Shown here: positions 26,138-39,676 of the stretch, piece after piece
Numbering within the stretch: the first letter of the stretch is position 1
How the letters are laid out: each line of letters opens with the position of its first letter
Source: Lottia gigantea
Taxonomy: Eukaryota > Mollusca > Gastropoda > Lottiidae
Length of the DNA: 64,000 nucleotides
NCBI RefSeq assembly: GCF_000327385.1
Contig: NW_008709380.1
Span: 2,156,552-2,220,551, forward strand
Reading direction: 5' to 3'
Made by a program: the position numbers and the translations under genes
Notes under the pieces: generated by a model
Seen by the model: the letters and a program-made list of their open reading frames with translations, nothing else
Databases searched by the model: none
What the model was told of the DNA's origin: nothing

Positions 26138-26209
26138 ATCACTGAAAATGGCTTTTATGAGCTGCTTAAAGTTCCTCCGGGAGGGATGTTTGGTGCTCTC
26201 AGCCAATAA
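26138..26209 (+). CDS. candidate terminal exon of an unidentified transcript
   Basis: A pyrimidine-rich CTTGTCTTGTATCAG acceptor is followed by an open frame ITENGFYELLKVPPGGMFGA, then LSQ and a stop. AATAAA overlaps the stop codon. The residue pattern is protein-like and the segment is less AT-biased than its surroundings. It starts in phase 0 as drawn, so it does not join the + strand leader at 10433 (phase 1) in frame. It may be an alternative 3' end, part of another nested transcript, or chance. No family is recognised. Confidence 0.22.
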   Translation: MTENGFYELLKVPPGGMFGALSQ

Positions 26210-27769
26210 AAATTCAAGGCTGCACTATTCAAACTGATGATTGCAAAGTTCAAGAAGTATGTTACCAGCAGGATTTACTGGTCAACATCAGGTTTGCTGT
26301 TATAATAATACATGGACTGATATATTACTATATCTTATTAACCAAGTCACATTAGTACTGTAAAGTTAATGAAGGTGAAAATTGATAAAAGATAAAATTA
26401 ATGAAAAAAAATTGTTATTATTGACAAGGTGGTTTTAATCAGAAAAAATAACCTTAACCTTACAACTACCTACATCATTTATTCTTCCAAGTAACAGCTT
26501 TTATATTTTTTAACTTAAGTGAACTATTTGTCTTTTTGTTCATTATATTGAATTCCGCCTGGATGGTGGTGGTTTTCAGTACACCTTTTATTCAAAGTGT
26601 AAATTGGTGATAAGTTATTATTAACAGTTGTGTTCAGCTCTCTGTTACAGAATTGTTAATTTGGTTTGGTGTTCAGCAAAAGCTTAATTTAACACAATTT
26701 TGGCAGTTGATTTATCCAGTCCCTGTCAGAATATTGGACTATTCAAAAGGGGTTAGTTGTTTAAATTTGCTTGATCTAAAAATATCTGATATTCCAGTTG
26801 GATGCAAATTGTGAAATAATATATCATATATACTAATAAATGCTTTCCCAGTTCAATGCAGATGGGTAGAATCTGCTTGCTTCATTTCAATCGTGAATCA
26901 GTGTGGCTATTCAAATCACATCTACCTTTATTTTGTTGGCTTTGACTTCTATACAAACATGTTGTTTGTTTTTCATTCAATAAGTCTATTAACCTGTAGG
27001 TACCGGTACTGTAATTAATGAAGTGAAGACAGAACAAGGAATATTTAGTACTTTTATACTTATATTATATACCTACATGATGTGTTTACGGTCTTGTTTA
27101 TTATACCTCATTATCAACAATAACAAATAATAATATAAACAATAACAATCTGGTAGTACAGCGCGGTACAGGTTGCATTTGACATGGTGATGCTGTGATG
27201 GCTTTGAAAGTAAGAAGTTCTTATAGACTCTCCTGTCTCAGTCTGGGAAGTTCAAAAAGAAAGAGCAGGCAAATTGGTACCATGATTATAGAAAAATATA
27301 CCTCATAACAATATTGAATATGTTGAAAAAAGATGCTTTTTCTTTAATGATGCAGGACAAAATTTTATCTCGGCATTAGATTGTTATGCTCAATGCTTTT
27401 CCAGCTCATGTCCCAACAGAGTTCCAAGAGATATGCCCAGAATACTGGAATATAACGATTTATTAATGCTTAAAGATTATACTGTCCTTTAATGTCTGAT
27501 ACTAAAGGTTCAAGTTTAAAGAGTAGTCAAATTTGGTATACTTGGTCATGTTTTCCTTGATTTCTCTGCAAAAAGATAAGAATGAAAAACAATGCTCTAT
27601 AATTTATAAGATGTTTTGAATATTTGAAGAACAGATAATACTATTAGGAGATTACTGGCACTGAAATTAAGCGAATTTGTAAGCTAATAGTGTTATTAAT
27701 TAGCTTCCAGTAATAGAAGTGATCATATAACATAGAGATCAGTTGATTAGAGATGAGGTGTGGAATACA

Positions 27770-28400
27770 ATATTAACATTACTAATATTGTTCCTGGAAC
27801 TCTTAGAGACTAGAACCTCTTCCACCAAATTCAGTTTCTTATACTTAATTTGGTTGGAGTCAACTGGAAGTAGGAGTCATAAGACTCATTAAAGGTTTCT
27901 TGAAAAGGGGGTTTCAGTTAAGTTGAGGCATAGAATTAAGGCAAAATGTCAGCATTAGTAATACTGTTCCCGGAACTCTTTGAAAATTGATCTTATACTT
28001 AATTCTGTTGAAGCTAGGAGTCTAAATAGATTAATTTTGAACAAGGGGATTTGAGACATAATAACAGCATTAATCAAACCATTCCTAGAACTACTGCAAT
28101 ATACATGCTGTTTACATGAACACATATTTTTATGTCACCCAGGGAGTTGAATGCCAGTGTAGAATTCAGTCTAAATATCAATACCATTGGTACCATTCTT
28201 GGAACTATTGAAGATTTGAAGGAACTGACGGCAACACTTGAAAGAGACTGTCTTGGAAGCTAAGATCTGTCAAATAGAATCATGATATTGTTCCTGACTG
28301 GAGATCTGAAGTGGATCTCTTGAAGAGACATTGAAACTGGTGATTCTTACAATTATTTAATTCCTGGAACTCTTGTAGATTTGAACTTGTAGCACTGACA
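27770..28400. repeat. decayed long-period repeat
   Basis: Variants of TTCCTGGAACTCTTGTAGA followed by a TTGAA-rich stretch recur near 27790, 27965, 28080, 28190, 28285 and 28360, roughly every 80 to 180 bp. The copies are strongly diverged. A related phrase also appears outside the block near 21712. Confidence 0.45.
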
Positions 28401-30278
28401 AAGAGATGAAGAAATAGACATTGTATCAAGACTGATCTCCATAATGATTTAATAAAGGTCAGATATTGGTTATGTTAGTGGACTAAATAGATTACTTCTT
28501 AAGCTTGTTGGTAGAAAGATTGTAACATTAAAATCTAACTATATGATATTCTTATCACATTGTCCAGTAGTTGGTAGTCATTAATAACTCATATTACTCA
28601 TCTCCAAAATCTGTAACCATCAGATAATTTAGTACAATGTTTCGGAATTAGTACTTAAACAATTGGTAATGTTATGGTACTTAACTATGTTTTCTCATCA
28701 AACAAGTTCTACAAGGGAGTATAGTCAACTTGTTTTAAAACACCGAACTCTAGCATAGATTATTGATTATTAATAAGTCTATGTTCTATATTGTTTGAAA
28801 TTTTTTTATGTCTTAAATCTTCTCTTTCATAAAGAAAATAATAACGATGTTGAAAAGAATAGAAAGTCTGTTTAGTGAAATATATTTTAAATTGATTGAG
28901 GTTTAGATCTGAAAATTCTATGACAACAGAATTGATTTACAGATCAACAAGATCAAGATCTACAGAACCTTTATAATCTTAAACATGGTAGTTTATATAA
29001 ACATAAAAGTAGACTCAGGTCAAAGCATTCAAAGCATCTTATCAGACAGACTTGTAGAAACTGCTGTAACGGTAGTCTTACTGCTCTGGTAAAAAATAAT
29101 ACTGCTCTTGTAAAAAATAAGATCCAGTTTGTAAAGAAAGTAGATCTGAAACATATGTGACATCTAGCTGCTACTGCATTTTGTAGTTGTAAACATGCTC
29201 AGGTTGACTAAATCAATTAATTGAAAATCTCTCAGATGCTGTCAGTTGCTTGCAGTTGTTTAAAATACAGTTGCTGCCAGCTGCAAGGTAATCTACAGTC
29301 CTGTTAGATTTTTATAATTTTAGACTATGCAATCCAATATTATACTGTTTACAGAGGTGATGATCAAGCTTCAGTTGACTGAAAAATAAATAATTGTTGG
29401 TGATATCGGTTTTTTTGTTGATTTTGTTTTGGTGGCAACAAACTACACGGTTGACTTAGATATCTCAAATTGAAGTTAAATTTCACCCTATTAAAACTGC
29501 TTGGTTGCTGACATTCCTTTACCAAAAACTGTGGTGTAATGAATCAATCCAGAATTTCTAGGAACAATGTTAAAAGGTGTCAATGTTATTGTTTTCAATC
29601 ATGTTCGCCTAATCTCTTTACCATATCTCTAAGTATAATTGTATGTTGTGTACTAACTATTTACCCTAGGGAAGTTGTATGTTGATGGTAAATCTAATAA
29701 AAGGAAGTTAGCACCAGTACACAACAATTAGTTAGTGTAAATAATCCTGAATACAAATATCACAAACATCAAGTTATGGTAGATAGAAGAAAACTTGGTT
29801 TAACTTATCTGTATATTTTTGCTCCTAATTGGACTTAAAAGTGTAATCTGCATTATCGCTTTCTTTATGCACATCCTGTAGTATTTTAGCTGCAAGCGGT
29901 TGAGCCATATGATTGAAAGTACAATTTTCATTTGACAGGCTCTCTTACTCACCGAAACAGAAAGACCAGTTTAGTTAACCTTGATCTATGCCATCGTGGA
30001 ACTTGGGGATAGTCTTTGAAACACAAATGCTCAAAAGGCATCCCATGTGCACCTACAAACTATACTGTATTATCATTTTGTAAAGTGAATTTTTGTAAAG
30101 GCTTAGTTCAAAATAACAAGAAAACATAATTGTAGGTCCTCATGGGACAAAGCTTTAACTTGTTTTCCAATAACCAGTTCAGGAGGTTTGATTGGATTTT
30201 GTCATCAAGAGACCAGTTTTTATGCCAAACCATTTAAAAAGAGAATTACTGAAAAAAGTTACAAATCAAACAAAGGGC

Positions 30279-30760
30279 AAATGTTTTGGTTCTGGCAGAA
30301 TCAATTACGATCAAATTCTAGAATGCAAGAAGAGCATAAGCAACTGATCTCAACTGAATTTTCAATTCAAGCAGTAGTGCTGATGTCAAAGAATTCTTAA
30401 AATAGTGTGATTCTCCCAGATGAAATCAGTTGGTAGCAGTCACTGATAATCCTTTTTTTGCCAGATTCTGACAGAGTAAGGTCAAACTGTGACTTTCATT
30501 GAATTGCAACATTCCTAAAGTGATAAAATTTGTATCTACAAATATTTTGTATTTATGTGGTAATGTTTTGGTTCTGGCACAACCAATTAGGATCAAATCC
30601 TACTGAAGAACCTAGGCAACTGATCTTAACTGCAATTTTTAATTCGTAATGCTGAATATATAAGAAAGTGAGATTGATGAAGATCATGCAGTGCCTCTCT
30701 TAGAAATTGTAGCATTCCAAAAGTGATAAAATTTGTGTCCATGAATATTATGTAATTTAG
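30279..30760. repeat. diverged tandem duplication, unit about 200-280 bp
   Basis: First copy about 30279-30560 and second about 30562-30760 share blocks in the same order: ATGTTTTGGTTCTGGCA, ATCAAAT.CTA, GCAACTGATCT.AACTG, and AGTGATAAAATTTGT. The second copy is shorter. No coding capacity is preserved. Confidence 0.6.
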
Positions 30761-32689
30761 ATTTAATGTTGTCGTTACAATCTTACAACTTCATTTTTAT
30801 TTTCACTCTGAAGATAAAGTTATGTTAGGACAAAGTTTGTATGTAAACAAACCAAATGACTGATGATGAATGAGTTCAGAATACAAATAAAACAGCAGAA
30901 ATCAATGACTAAACCAACTGGAAATTGATATAGCAATAGTTTTTCTATGATCCTTGATGAAGACAAATGATAATCATAAAGATTCATAAGGGTCGTTATG
31001 AATATTTTCTTCAGTTGTTTTCAACCATTTAGAACGATGTAGTAACAATACTTGTTGAAATATTGTGGTTTTCGATTCTCTATATATTGACTTGTCTCAC
31101 TAAGAAGGTGTCCCATCATGGAAGGAATACAATCTTAGAAACAATTTATCAGCTCTATTTCAGCAAGCCAAAGCACTTTTTCTGAATTAAGTTCTCTTGT
31201 GATTAAACAAATTTTCATCTCTCGAAGCCTTGTACTTTATTTTTAAATTCCAATAATTCTTACCTAGCTCTCTTTCTTTAATGGTCAATTGCTTTGGTTC
31301 TGGTATTTGAGATTTCAGATATAAATAGAAATTGGCCATGATAGTAACTTATCCTGAGAAATTCCTAAATTTGTAACTTATATTTGATGCTAGATAAAAC
31401 CGTCAGGAAAACATGAGAAATATGCAGATAATTCACCTTAATGTTGGTTCCAATTAATTGTTTCTGATAAGCTTCATATGTTCATCTTGTGTTAGCATCA
31501 AACCATTAATTAATTTTGACAGTGTTTCATGTGAGAACCTCTGTTCTCAAAACCTTGCTTAACATTTAATCAAAAATCTTCCTGCCATTATGAAGAAATC
31601 TAAATTTAATTTCTCTGCTGGTCCCAAAGGTGTTGTTTTTTTAAATGTTACAGGTCCCATCATTATTTGAAATAGATTTGGGCAGTGACCTGTTACAAAT
31701 GGAAAGTTTGACCAGAATGAAAATTTTTAAATTAATTGGTTGTTTTAATACAGGAAAGGAAGGATTCAAATTTAGACAAGAAATTTTAGCTTGATGATTT
31801 TGATCATCTTGATGATATTGACTTTTTGTAAGTCTGCAAAAATTGTCATAAACAAATCCAATTGTCAAACACAGTTTGCAGTATCAGAATTCGCGTTAAG
31901 TGTCCAGCAAATGACAGTAAAGAACTGTACTTTGTCTCTGTTTTGGTCCTCAGCAAATCCTAGTAAAGTATTATGTTTAAAAGTGTGTTTGTTATGATTG
32001 ATTAATAAAGACTATAAAACAAGTGAGACCATATCATGGTAACAGACTACAGATCAACTTACTGTGTTAGAATTATGGAAATTAGAGATTACCATCAGAA
32101 AATCATCACAAGTTACTTGTCATGTTCTTGACCATCCTCCACTAATTTTGCTCTATTTTATGATTGTCTATTTGTGATACAGCGCTTGGTTTAATCCTCT
32201 CGCTCCACAGTTACGAGTCTTTAAAGCTCTTTAGGGATCTGTGTCTGATCTGGAGATAAGGACGTTCATTGGTGGAGACAGTGATTTTTAGGTCAATCTT
32301 CGTAGTTTGATTTACTTTTGGTGTATGATAATGATTATCTAATCGAATCAATGTTTTTGGCTTGTGTTTATCTCAATTGAGCGAAATTGTGTTATGGATG
32401 GTTATCAGTCAGTGACTACTCCAAGAACTTTGATGTGATGTTTTTTATTTTTTATTTATTTGTGTTAAATACTTTTGTGGATTAAAAAGCAATTGATCTG
32501 TCTGCAGTGCATACTTTTTATTGAGTTGACAAACCATTTACAGATTGGAATCATGTGTGCTTAAGAATTATCAAAGTAAGATGCATCCAGCTAATTCGTA
32601 TTAAATCCTAAATATATTAAGAGTGAAGTTTATAGAACACTGGCCTCTACCATATTGTATATATAGTCCACAACCTGTAGCTCACAGGA

Positions 32690-32845
32690 GTTGCAGAATA
32701 TCTTCTTACGCTGCCTATATCAGCACTTCAGACCATCATCACTGACATTGACAAACTAGATTGAAAAATTTTGACCTATGCTGGGATCAAACTCTGAAAC
32801 TTCTGCTAGTTAACAAGTGTTGAATTCACTGAGACATCAAAAGGC
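32690..32845 (-). mobile_element. old, diverged copy of the tRNA-derived SINE
   Basis: TTGACCTATGCTGGGATCAA aligns with the B-box region of the 20.4-kb SINE (CGACCTATGCCGGGATTGAA). Further on, TTCACTGAGACATC aligns with its A-box end. Orientation is -, as for that copy. Box residues have decayed and no target duplication is visible, so it is much older. Confidence 0.6.
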
Positions 32846-34100
32846 TTCTTTAAAACTGAAATATTGAATATAGCTTCAAGTGTCAGCCAGATGTAATGTA
32901 ATATATTTTTGTTTTCTTCAGTTTTTAACAGTACAGTTTTACAACATGTTTTATGTGGCTAAATTCATAACACAGATTTGAGTAATTTTGTTTTGCAGTA
33001 CCTTTGGTGTACTAATGATTAAGCAATCTGTTAAGTGCTACAGGTATTGAATCCAATGGTTAATAGTTAATCAATTGAATTAATTATTGCCCGAGACTGA
33101 ACAAGAAGACTACATAGTATATTGTAGAATTTGTGAATGGACACATTAGGGTGCTGTTTGTTATTGTATTGTTGTTCATTAAGATATATTGGTATTATTG
33201 TTTATTTTTTGAGGACATCTGATGATCTGACGATTGTAACTGGTATGGCATAGTGACTTAGTAATTCTTATGATCTCTGGGCTGGAATTACCTTCTGGAA
33301 TATCATGAGGATTAAGTTTTAAATTTTTTGGCTCAAGGATGAGGTAAAGTAGAATTGTTCCAGAATAAAGGTTGAGAAATGTTCAACTGGTTGTTTAATT
33401 GTTGTTTGTAGTTCAGATTTTCTAGGTCTGAGGTTCAAGTCTGAACAGTTTATGAATTGGTGGAAAGGTTCAGATGTTCTGTAGTTATTGTTGGCTAATG
33501 GCATTCATTGAAATGGTTTCAGATTTGTATTCTTTTTTTGGGTTTTAGTTAGATCAGAATTGACAATTGATGGACATAGGTTGTTGGCTTTGATTTGATG
33601 TGTAACATGTCATTTCATAAGCTGTCAAACTAGAAAACATAAATATTGTTTATTTGAATTTTCAGGAGAAGAAGTTACTAATGATATTCGACTCAAATCT
33701 ATAAATATTCATGACATCCTTTGTATTAATAGAATCAGCTCGTAAGATATTTAATTTTGAAATAATCCGAAGTAAAATTATGAATATATTATTTAATAAC
33801 TATTTGACTTATTGAAATGATGGAACAGATTTAAGAGTTAATACTCTTGTCATGATTTCTACTGTGTGAAAAGACTGGTAATTTGTTAGTTTGGAGAAGG
33901 ATTAAATGATTTCTACCGAAGGATTTTTCTATAGTTTACGGCTTTACGATCAACTGTCTCCACTGCCGAAGACAAACTAACACTTTTATTACAAAAATCA
34001 CATGTAATAAATACTTAACATTAGATTGTTTTACAAGTGCCTTCTTCTTTTACTTGTGTATGTCATTTCCTGTTTTTGCAACAAATTAACGGATTAGCAG

Positions 34101-34332
34101 CCTAAAGGATTACCGTCCAGAAGTTCAGAATTCAACACTGCCAATATGAACGTCATCAGTTTAAATACCATAAATTTGGATGATTCCAGTAAAAGTGACC
34201 TTCCATTAACTGGTTCACATTCCCATTCACATAAAACTAAAGAATATGATGACTTGACATTCTTAGAACGTTTACAGTTAAAATATAAATGTTGCCTTCT
34301 TGATTGGTTAGTTTTCTGTTTTGGACCAAAAC
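34101..34332 (+). CDS. coding exon with probable start codon, unidentified gene
   Basis: A pyrimidine-rich stretch (34040-34078) and ATTAGCAG precede the exon, and a consensus donor AAAAC|GTAAGT closes it, leaving one base of a split codon. The frame is open throughout. The first ATG, at 34146, has A at -3 and would start MNVISLNTINLDDSSKSDLP. The N-terminal 30 residues are Ser/Asp/His-rich and probably disordered. A basic amphipathic, Cys-rich segment follows: FLERLQLKYKCCLLDWLVF, then CFGPK. The paired cysteines could be lipid-modified, but that is inference, and the hydrophobic run is short for a membrane span. Spliced to 55408 the frame continues as HKCQGTTEMNKVYKW. The family is not recognised. 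The - strand frame over the same bases is only a shadow. Confidence 0.6.
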
Positions 34333-34955
34333 GTAAGTACACTTTGTTATATTTATCAAAAAACGTGAACTGCTTATATAAAATAAATAGTGAGCAGGCA
34401 TCCAACACTTTTACCAACTAGAAATACGTAACTATTTACTGCAATTTACTAGATTCTTCATTAGATGAATTCACGTACTTTTCTCTGTTTTGGCTGCAAA
34501 ATTGATTCTGGAAGTCTGGAATATATTCATAGAATAAAAATGGACATTTAATAGAAATAACTGTCTCTTAAACCTCTAAGGACAGAATTTTGTGACAATT
34601 ATATATACGCAGGTATAGTACACTATCAGATACAGATATTCTACCCTAGAGAATGAACTATAAGAAGTCTAAGCTATATTTGGGTGTCAGATGTCAATAA
34701 ATTTGATATTAATCTGTATTATACAGAAATTGAAAGTGACAGAAATGTCAATTTATTTAATAAGCCTGATGAATGGCCTCCCCTTGATCAATATGCAACT
34801 GGTAAAGATCAACTTTCTTTGAATGATTTTATGTGAACAGGGATTTTATTAGGTCACCTCCAGAAAGACTTAGCCATTAGTGGGATCATAAAGTTGGATG
34901 GAAAGGTTTAAGTGTTTTCTGTTGCACAGTTAAAAAATAAATTATAGGATAACTC

Positions 34956-35103
34956 CCCAGCTAGCAATTCTCATCTAGCCCAGATCTGGCACAAGCACTT
35001 ATCTAATCTGACCCAAACCTTGCCTGCTAAATGAAAAAATCCAGACCAAGATCAGACCCCAAACCAACAAACAGACCTGGGCCAGATGGGAATTGTTAGA
35101 TGG
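34956..35103. mobile_element. small hairpin MITE
   Basis: CAATTCTCATCTAGCCCAG on the left and its imperfect complement CTGGGCCAGATGGGAATTG on the right form arms of about 23 bp with about three mismatches, around a C-rich, A-rich loop of about 80 bp. The element is non-coding. Boundaries are approximate because no target duplication is evident. Confidence 0.6.
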
Positions 35104-36002
35104 ATCTCTCCTGTCCCTTTAACTTAAAAATGAAAAGAAATTGTGGCATCTAATAGCTTGCATTGCTCCTTGACATATAAAAAAAAAATTACAAGCAAAT
35201 TGTATCAAATTATCTTAAAAGCAAATTAGATACATTCTTCATCTTTCCAATTATATTTCTGTTTTCACGATTTTGTGCTATCATTTAAAAAAAAATACCT
35301 AAGGCCTGCTATTATCTTTCATTTTCTGAAAATTCATTCAAATTATAGAGAAAATTGAGAATTGTGCGTAGTTTAATCTAATAAATTGGAATGGTGACAT
35401 GTTTTTCAAGGCATCGTGTTAGTTTTTAAGTATGAAATATTTTGATTTAATCCTCATAACAAATGATACTGTTGGTACTTTAGTAGTGTCTTTTGATTTG
35501 ATGTATAAAAGCTACTTTTCATTCATGATAACTGGGAATCATGTTTTAACAATCTCTTCTAAAAACATTGAGTCATTAGACTTGAAATAAATGATATATA
35601 AATACTGCCACCCAAATTTGATTCCAAACACCTGGATCTGTCAGGTTTTCAAACATTGATTTCACTTTGAAATTATTAATTTTGCTGGATGTGGACACAG
35701 ATACATGTACTGTTATTTGTTAGATATATCCACATAATTCAACTGATAGACTGATAAATAATGAGTTATGAAATTTATTTTTGATTTTTGCTACAAAAAG
35801 AATGTTTCCCTTGCTGAAATAGGGACTGAAAAATTATAAAAGTACAGCACCACTTCATGATGCCAATCCCAAAACTTCATGGAAAAGACTTTGATTATAA
35901 TCGACTTTGTTAATATGATAAGAACAGATATTATCAAAATTAAGCAAACTAAATTTCTTCTTAACTTTCATATGAAATAAGCAATGGGTCCTGTTGGATC
36001 AC

Positions 36003-36035
36003 GGTTTATTTCTCTCATGGAAATTTCAGGTAAAA
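36003..36035 (+). promoter_or_regulatory. weaker recursive-splice candidate, intron 2
   Basis: TTTATTTCTCTC lies shortly before AAATTTCAG, which directly abuts GTAAAA (junction 36029|36030). The acceptor is fair and the donor is weak at position +5. Confidence 0.25.
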
Positions 36036-38469
36036 TTTTGAAGTGTTTTATTCTATTATGGGTGGGAAGGGGTGTAAATTTGTACCATTGATATAATTGT
36101 TTTTTTGTCATATATTATCAGTGCCATAACTTAATTCATTCTTGTAAAACAATAGAAATAGAAAGTAATATCATTATTATGCTATTATAATTAGCTTGTG
36201 TTTTGTTGTTGACTATCTTTCTCATATAATAAAGAATTTATTTCTATAGAAATGTCCAGATGATAAAATGGAATCAGAGGAAAGTGTTATTGTTAAGATA
36301 GTTCTATAAGTTTTTTCTGATCAAAGTGATTGATTTTAGTATTTCCTGGTTGCTTCAGATTTTGTAGTATTTTCATCTTATTCACCATATATTCATTTGA
36401 GATTTGGATACACAATCATCCTTTTCTATGAAGCTCCTTGAAATTTGGAGGAAGCAGTCCCAGCTAAAATGCAACCAGACTAAAATCATAGCTTTCTTAC
36501 TCAGGTAGCATACTTTGAGAGAAACAGATCTTTGGAGAATGCTTGAAAGGTTATTGAAGGTCTGGTGTAAAATTGATAATTAATGATAAATAAAACTAAT
36601 AAAGAAATAATGAGTGATACTGATATAAACAATGAGATATAGAAAATATCACAGTATCTTATCTCAACAGGACTTATTGTAAATTGTTTATTATTACTGG
36701 TACTTGGTGAAAGATTCTTCTCCAATTTACAAGTGGTTTGAATATTTGCTTCACCAGATGATCTGATAACTCTCTGTAATTACCTACTGTTCTTAATTCA
36801 AAATCATTATTTTATTTCATTTTTGGTTTGGATGGTTAGTACTTGGTTTATTTATAGATATTTTGTCAAATGGAGTTGGTCAGCCGTATTGACATTATGG
36901 CTGGTACGGTTAATCTTGATCAGCGGACACAGAATGAATAACATCAGGGTACATTTTGACACACCGATGTTACCCTGTTCGAGGCTGACTCTGTTTGCCC
37001 AACTGTTACTGAAGGTTAGATAAAGTTTGAGTCTTAACAACATTCAAACAGAATTCTATACGATGGGATATAACTCTGTCTCTCCTTATTACATTCAGGG
37101 ATGGATTTTGAAATCCTCTTTTACAGTAGTATGATACTCTTCGACAAGTGGAGATAACTCTTCTAGTTCTAATATCACCAAGATGTTAGTCTCACAAACA
37201 AGAGAACAGCTGGTTATAGTGGATAGAATGAAGATATTTATAACAAATTGTGCTAGTCTGGTTTTCCCAGATCATTTTACATTATACTGGTGTGGTATTT
37301 TGAACTTCAGTTTGGAATGTTAGTTTATAAAAGTGTTTGACCCATGCACTATGGCTCGATCAGCAGGGAGATAACCAGCAAACCAAGAGATCTTGTCCAT
37401 AGCCAGACTGGCCTGGTGTATATAACAAAGCTCTTATTTATATGTAATTATTTATTAATTATTTATATAAAACAACCAAGTATTAAAAACTGTTCCTCAC
37501 AATCACATCTTCATTTTTTATTATTTAGCTATCAATCTATTAGTTAACCAGGAAGTAAGGCAATCTGTCGCCATTGGTAAATGAATTAATTAATTTTCCA
37601 TTTTTATAATAATTGTTATTACCACAAATTGAATTTTGTTTGCCTATTTTAGTTAACACTTTCAATATGAATAAATAATATAAAGGGTAGTTGTCATATA
37701 GATATTACGTTTGATTTTTATAAGCCTATGTTTGCTTCATAAATTTATGACAATTTTGAATGATAAAAGGTTATCTTCATAGACTTTGGAAAAGTATGAG
37801 GTTTCAATAATGCTTTGTTTTTAATGTATCAAAAAATGACTATGTTGGAATTTGGACAGTATCCTCTTATGCTCAGCAAAAGTTTATTGTTTTACCATAC
37901 TGTGTTCATTCAGTAATTATACAAACTTAAAATAAGAAAGAAGACCAGTTATCAAACGACAAGTGTCAATTTCAAGTTGCAATTTCAAGAGGCCTGTATC
38001 CAGACTTGATTGCTCAGAGGGGCATGAAATATATTCCAAGGGCGATGGAGTATGTTATTTAGTTGCAGTAATGGAATTGATCCTTTATTTTTGCTTCCCT
38101 TGCCCCCTGTAGCTATGGTCTGGATTATAAAAAGAAAATGTTAGATAGAATATATTATAAAGTTAACAATCAATCATTCAGTTTCTCTGTATATGTGGCA
38201 ATTTACAAATAGAAAAGCTGCTGTGTGGTGTATTTCTACTGGAATCTATAAAATGACAATAAAATGTTTTAAATGCAGTTAATAATGCTGTAATCAATAA
38301 CATTTGAATCTGAGGTTGGCAGTTTCTTGACTTTATAAATCAATGTCACTTTGTAAATTTGACTAAGAAAATTTATTTTAGAAAAGATTTTACTTGGTAA
38401 TATTCAAGTTACTGCAATGCAATTTTAGAATTATTAAATTTCTATCATTGTTTTGTAAATTGAATATAC

Positions 38470-38489
38470 AAAAAAAAAAAAAAAAAAAA
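38470..38489 (+). repeat. poly-A run
   Basis: Twenty consecutive A bases. No retroposon body is recognisable on the 5' side. Confidence 0.95.
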
Positions 38490-38711
38490 GAAATTATTAC
38501 AAAAGATGTAATTATATGAACTCTTATTGAATTAGTATTTGCATTTATTAAAGTGTATGGAAAGTCAATTATGGGCCATGTGACACCTACCGTGAATGTT
38601 TCTATATATCCTATTGTATCCAATTCCAATCTTATAATCGATAATTAAGATACATGTGTAAGTAAAACAAAGACAATTTGTATTTAATTCCTGTTTGTTT
38701 ACAAAGACAGT

Positions 38712-39157
38712 CCGCCATTACGTCGTATTAATCACATGACGTCATTTTTGGAACCATCGTTAACCTCATAACCTTAATAGGCTACGTTAATGTTTACAAT
38801 ATTTAAACATAAGCAATTTTGCAACTATACCTATAAAGAAAACAGTTAACACGGCTTTCCAAAAGACGCTGGTATGGGTCAAATTTGTACAATTGAAAAG
38901 GGCTGACTTCAAGGCACCGACTGAAAGCTCTCAGTCTGTTATTTATTTCACTTCAAACTCTTTATTTTTATAGAAAATATTCTAAATTGGAAAGTTGACA
39001 TAGCCAGAAAAGTGTTTTAAAATTCGATTCGCATATGAGACCCCATTAGAAATATATTATAGGTTCATATTTTTAATTAATACTAAAAAAATCGGCATTT
39101 AAACTTAGCCAAAACGGTAAAATATCAATTTTCCAGCATAAACGGTGGTAATGGCGG
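38712..39157. mobile_element. possible non-autonomous DNA transposon with 10-bp terminal inverted repeats
   Basis: CCGCCATTAC at 38712-38721 and GTAATGGCGG at 39148-39157 are perfect reverse complements about 430 bp apart. The left end also holds a CRE-like TGACGTCA at 38737-38744. The interior is non-coding. No target duplication is evident, so the boundaries may extend further, or the match may be chance within a CpG-richer region. Confidence 0.4.
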
Positions 39158-39676
39158 CCATTTTGGAACACCTTTAAGCGTAACAAAAGCGAAAAATGAA
39201 GTTGATTTCATGAAATTTCAGTTTATATCAAACACTAAACTCATAAATGATTTAAAACTATCATTTCTTAATTTAAAGTATATTTTGAGCGGATTATTTC
39301 ATATTATTTCAATTATTTGATCAGAAGGTCTACTTTCACTTTATCATTAATTGGTAGGCCTATCCGATGTGTGTGTTTTACCAATTCAGATTTGGGAATG
39401 TAGGAACTCATGATGTTATGAAAATTACCTATTGTCTTTAAAATAAATTATAATTAAGTTACATGTATTATGAAATAGTTTTAATCTTATAATGACTTGT
39501 TCCGTTTATCACTTATAAAATGAGTGTGAAGAAATCATACAAATAACGACCCTATTTCTCCACTATTTACCCCATTCATCATGGAATTTTTCAAAGACTA
39601 ATCAAGATATTTTAATTCTGTAAAGGTTTTCATCGAGAGAAGATATGAATATTTTGAAGCGGGCAATTTTTAATAC

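Larger units (their letters stand above)
10434..34100 (+). other. inferred first long intron of the + strand gene
   Basis: About 23.7 kb between the donor at 10434 and the acceptor ending at 34100. It contains a perfect ratchet site at 16316|16317 and a weaker one at 21660|21661, which would split it into pieces of about 5.9, 5.3 and 12.4 kb. It also holds a - strand exon pair, minisatellites, SINE copies, a GC-richer block at 17.6 kb and a possible terminal exon at 26.1 kb. The other stretches show only AT-rich sequence with no supportable gene. The intron is a model, not an observation. Confidence 0.4.

Noticed and set aside
34094-34417. 107-codon open frame on the - strand
   Set aside because: It is the shadow of the + strand exon at 34101-34332, which has better splice signals and composition.
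36850-37020. Less AT-rich block open in several frames on both strands
   Set aside because: Openness in many frames follows from composition; no acceptor and donor pair with a consistent frame stands out. It may be an old repeat.
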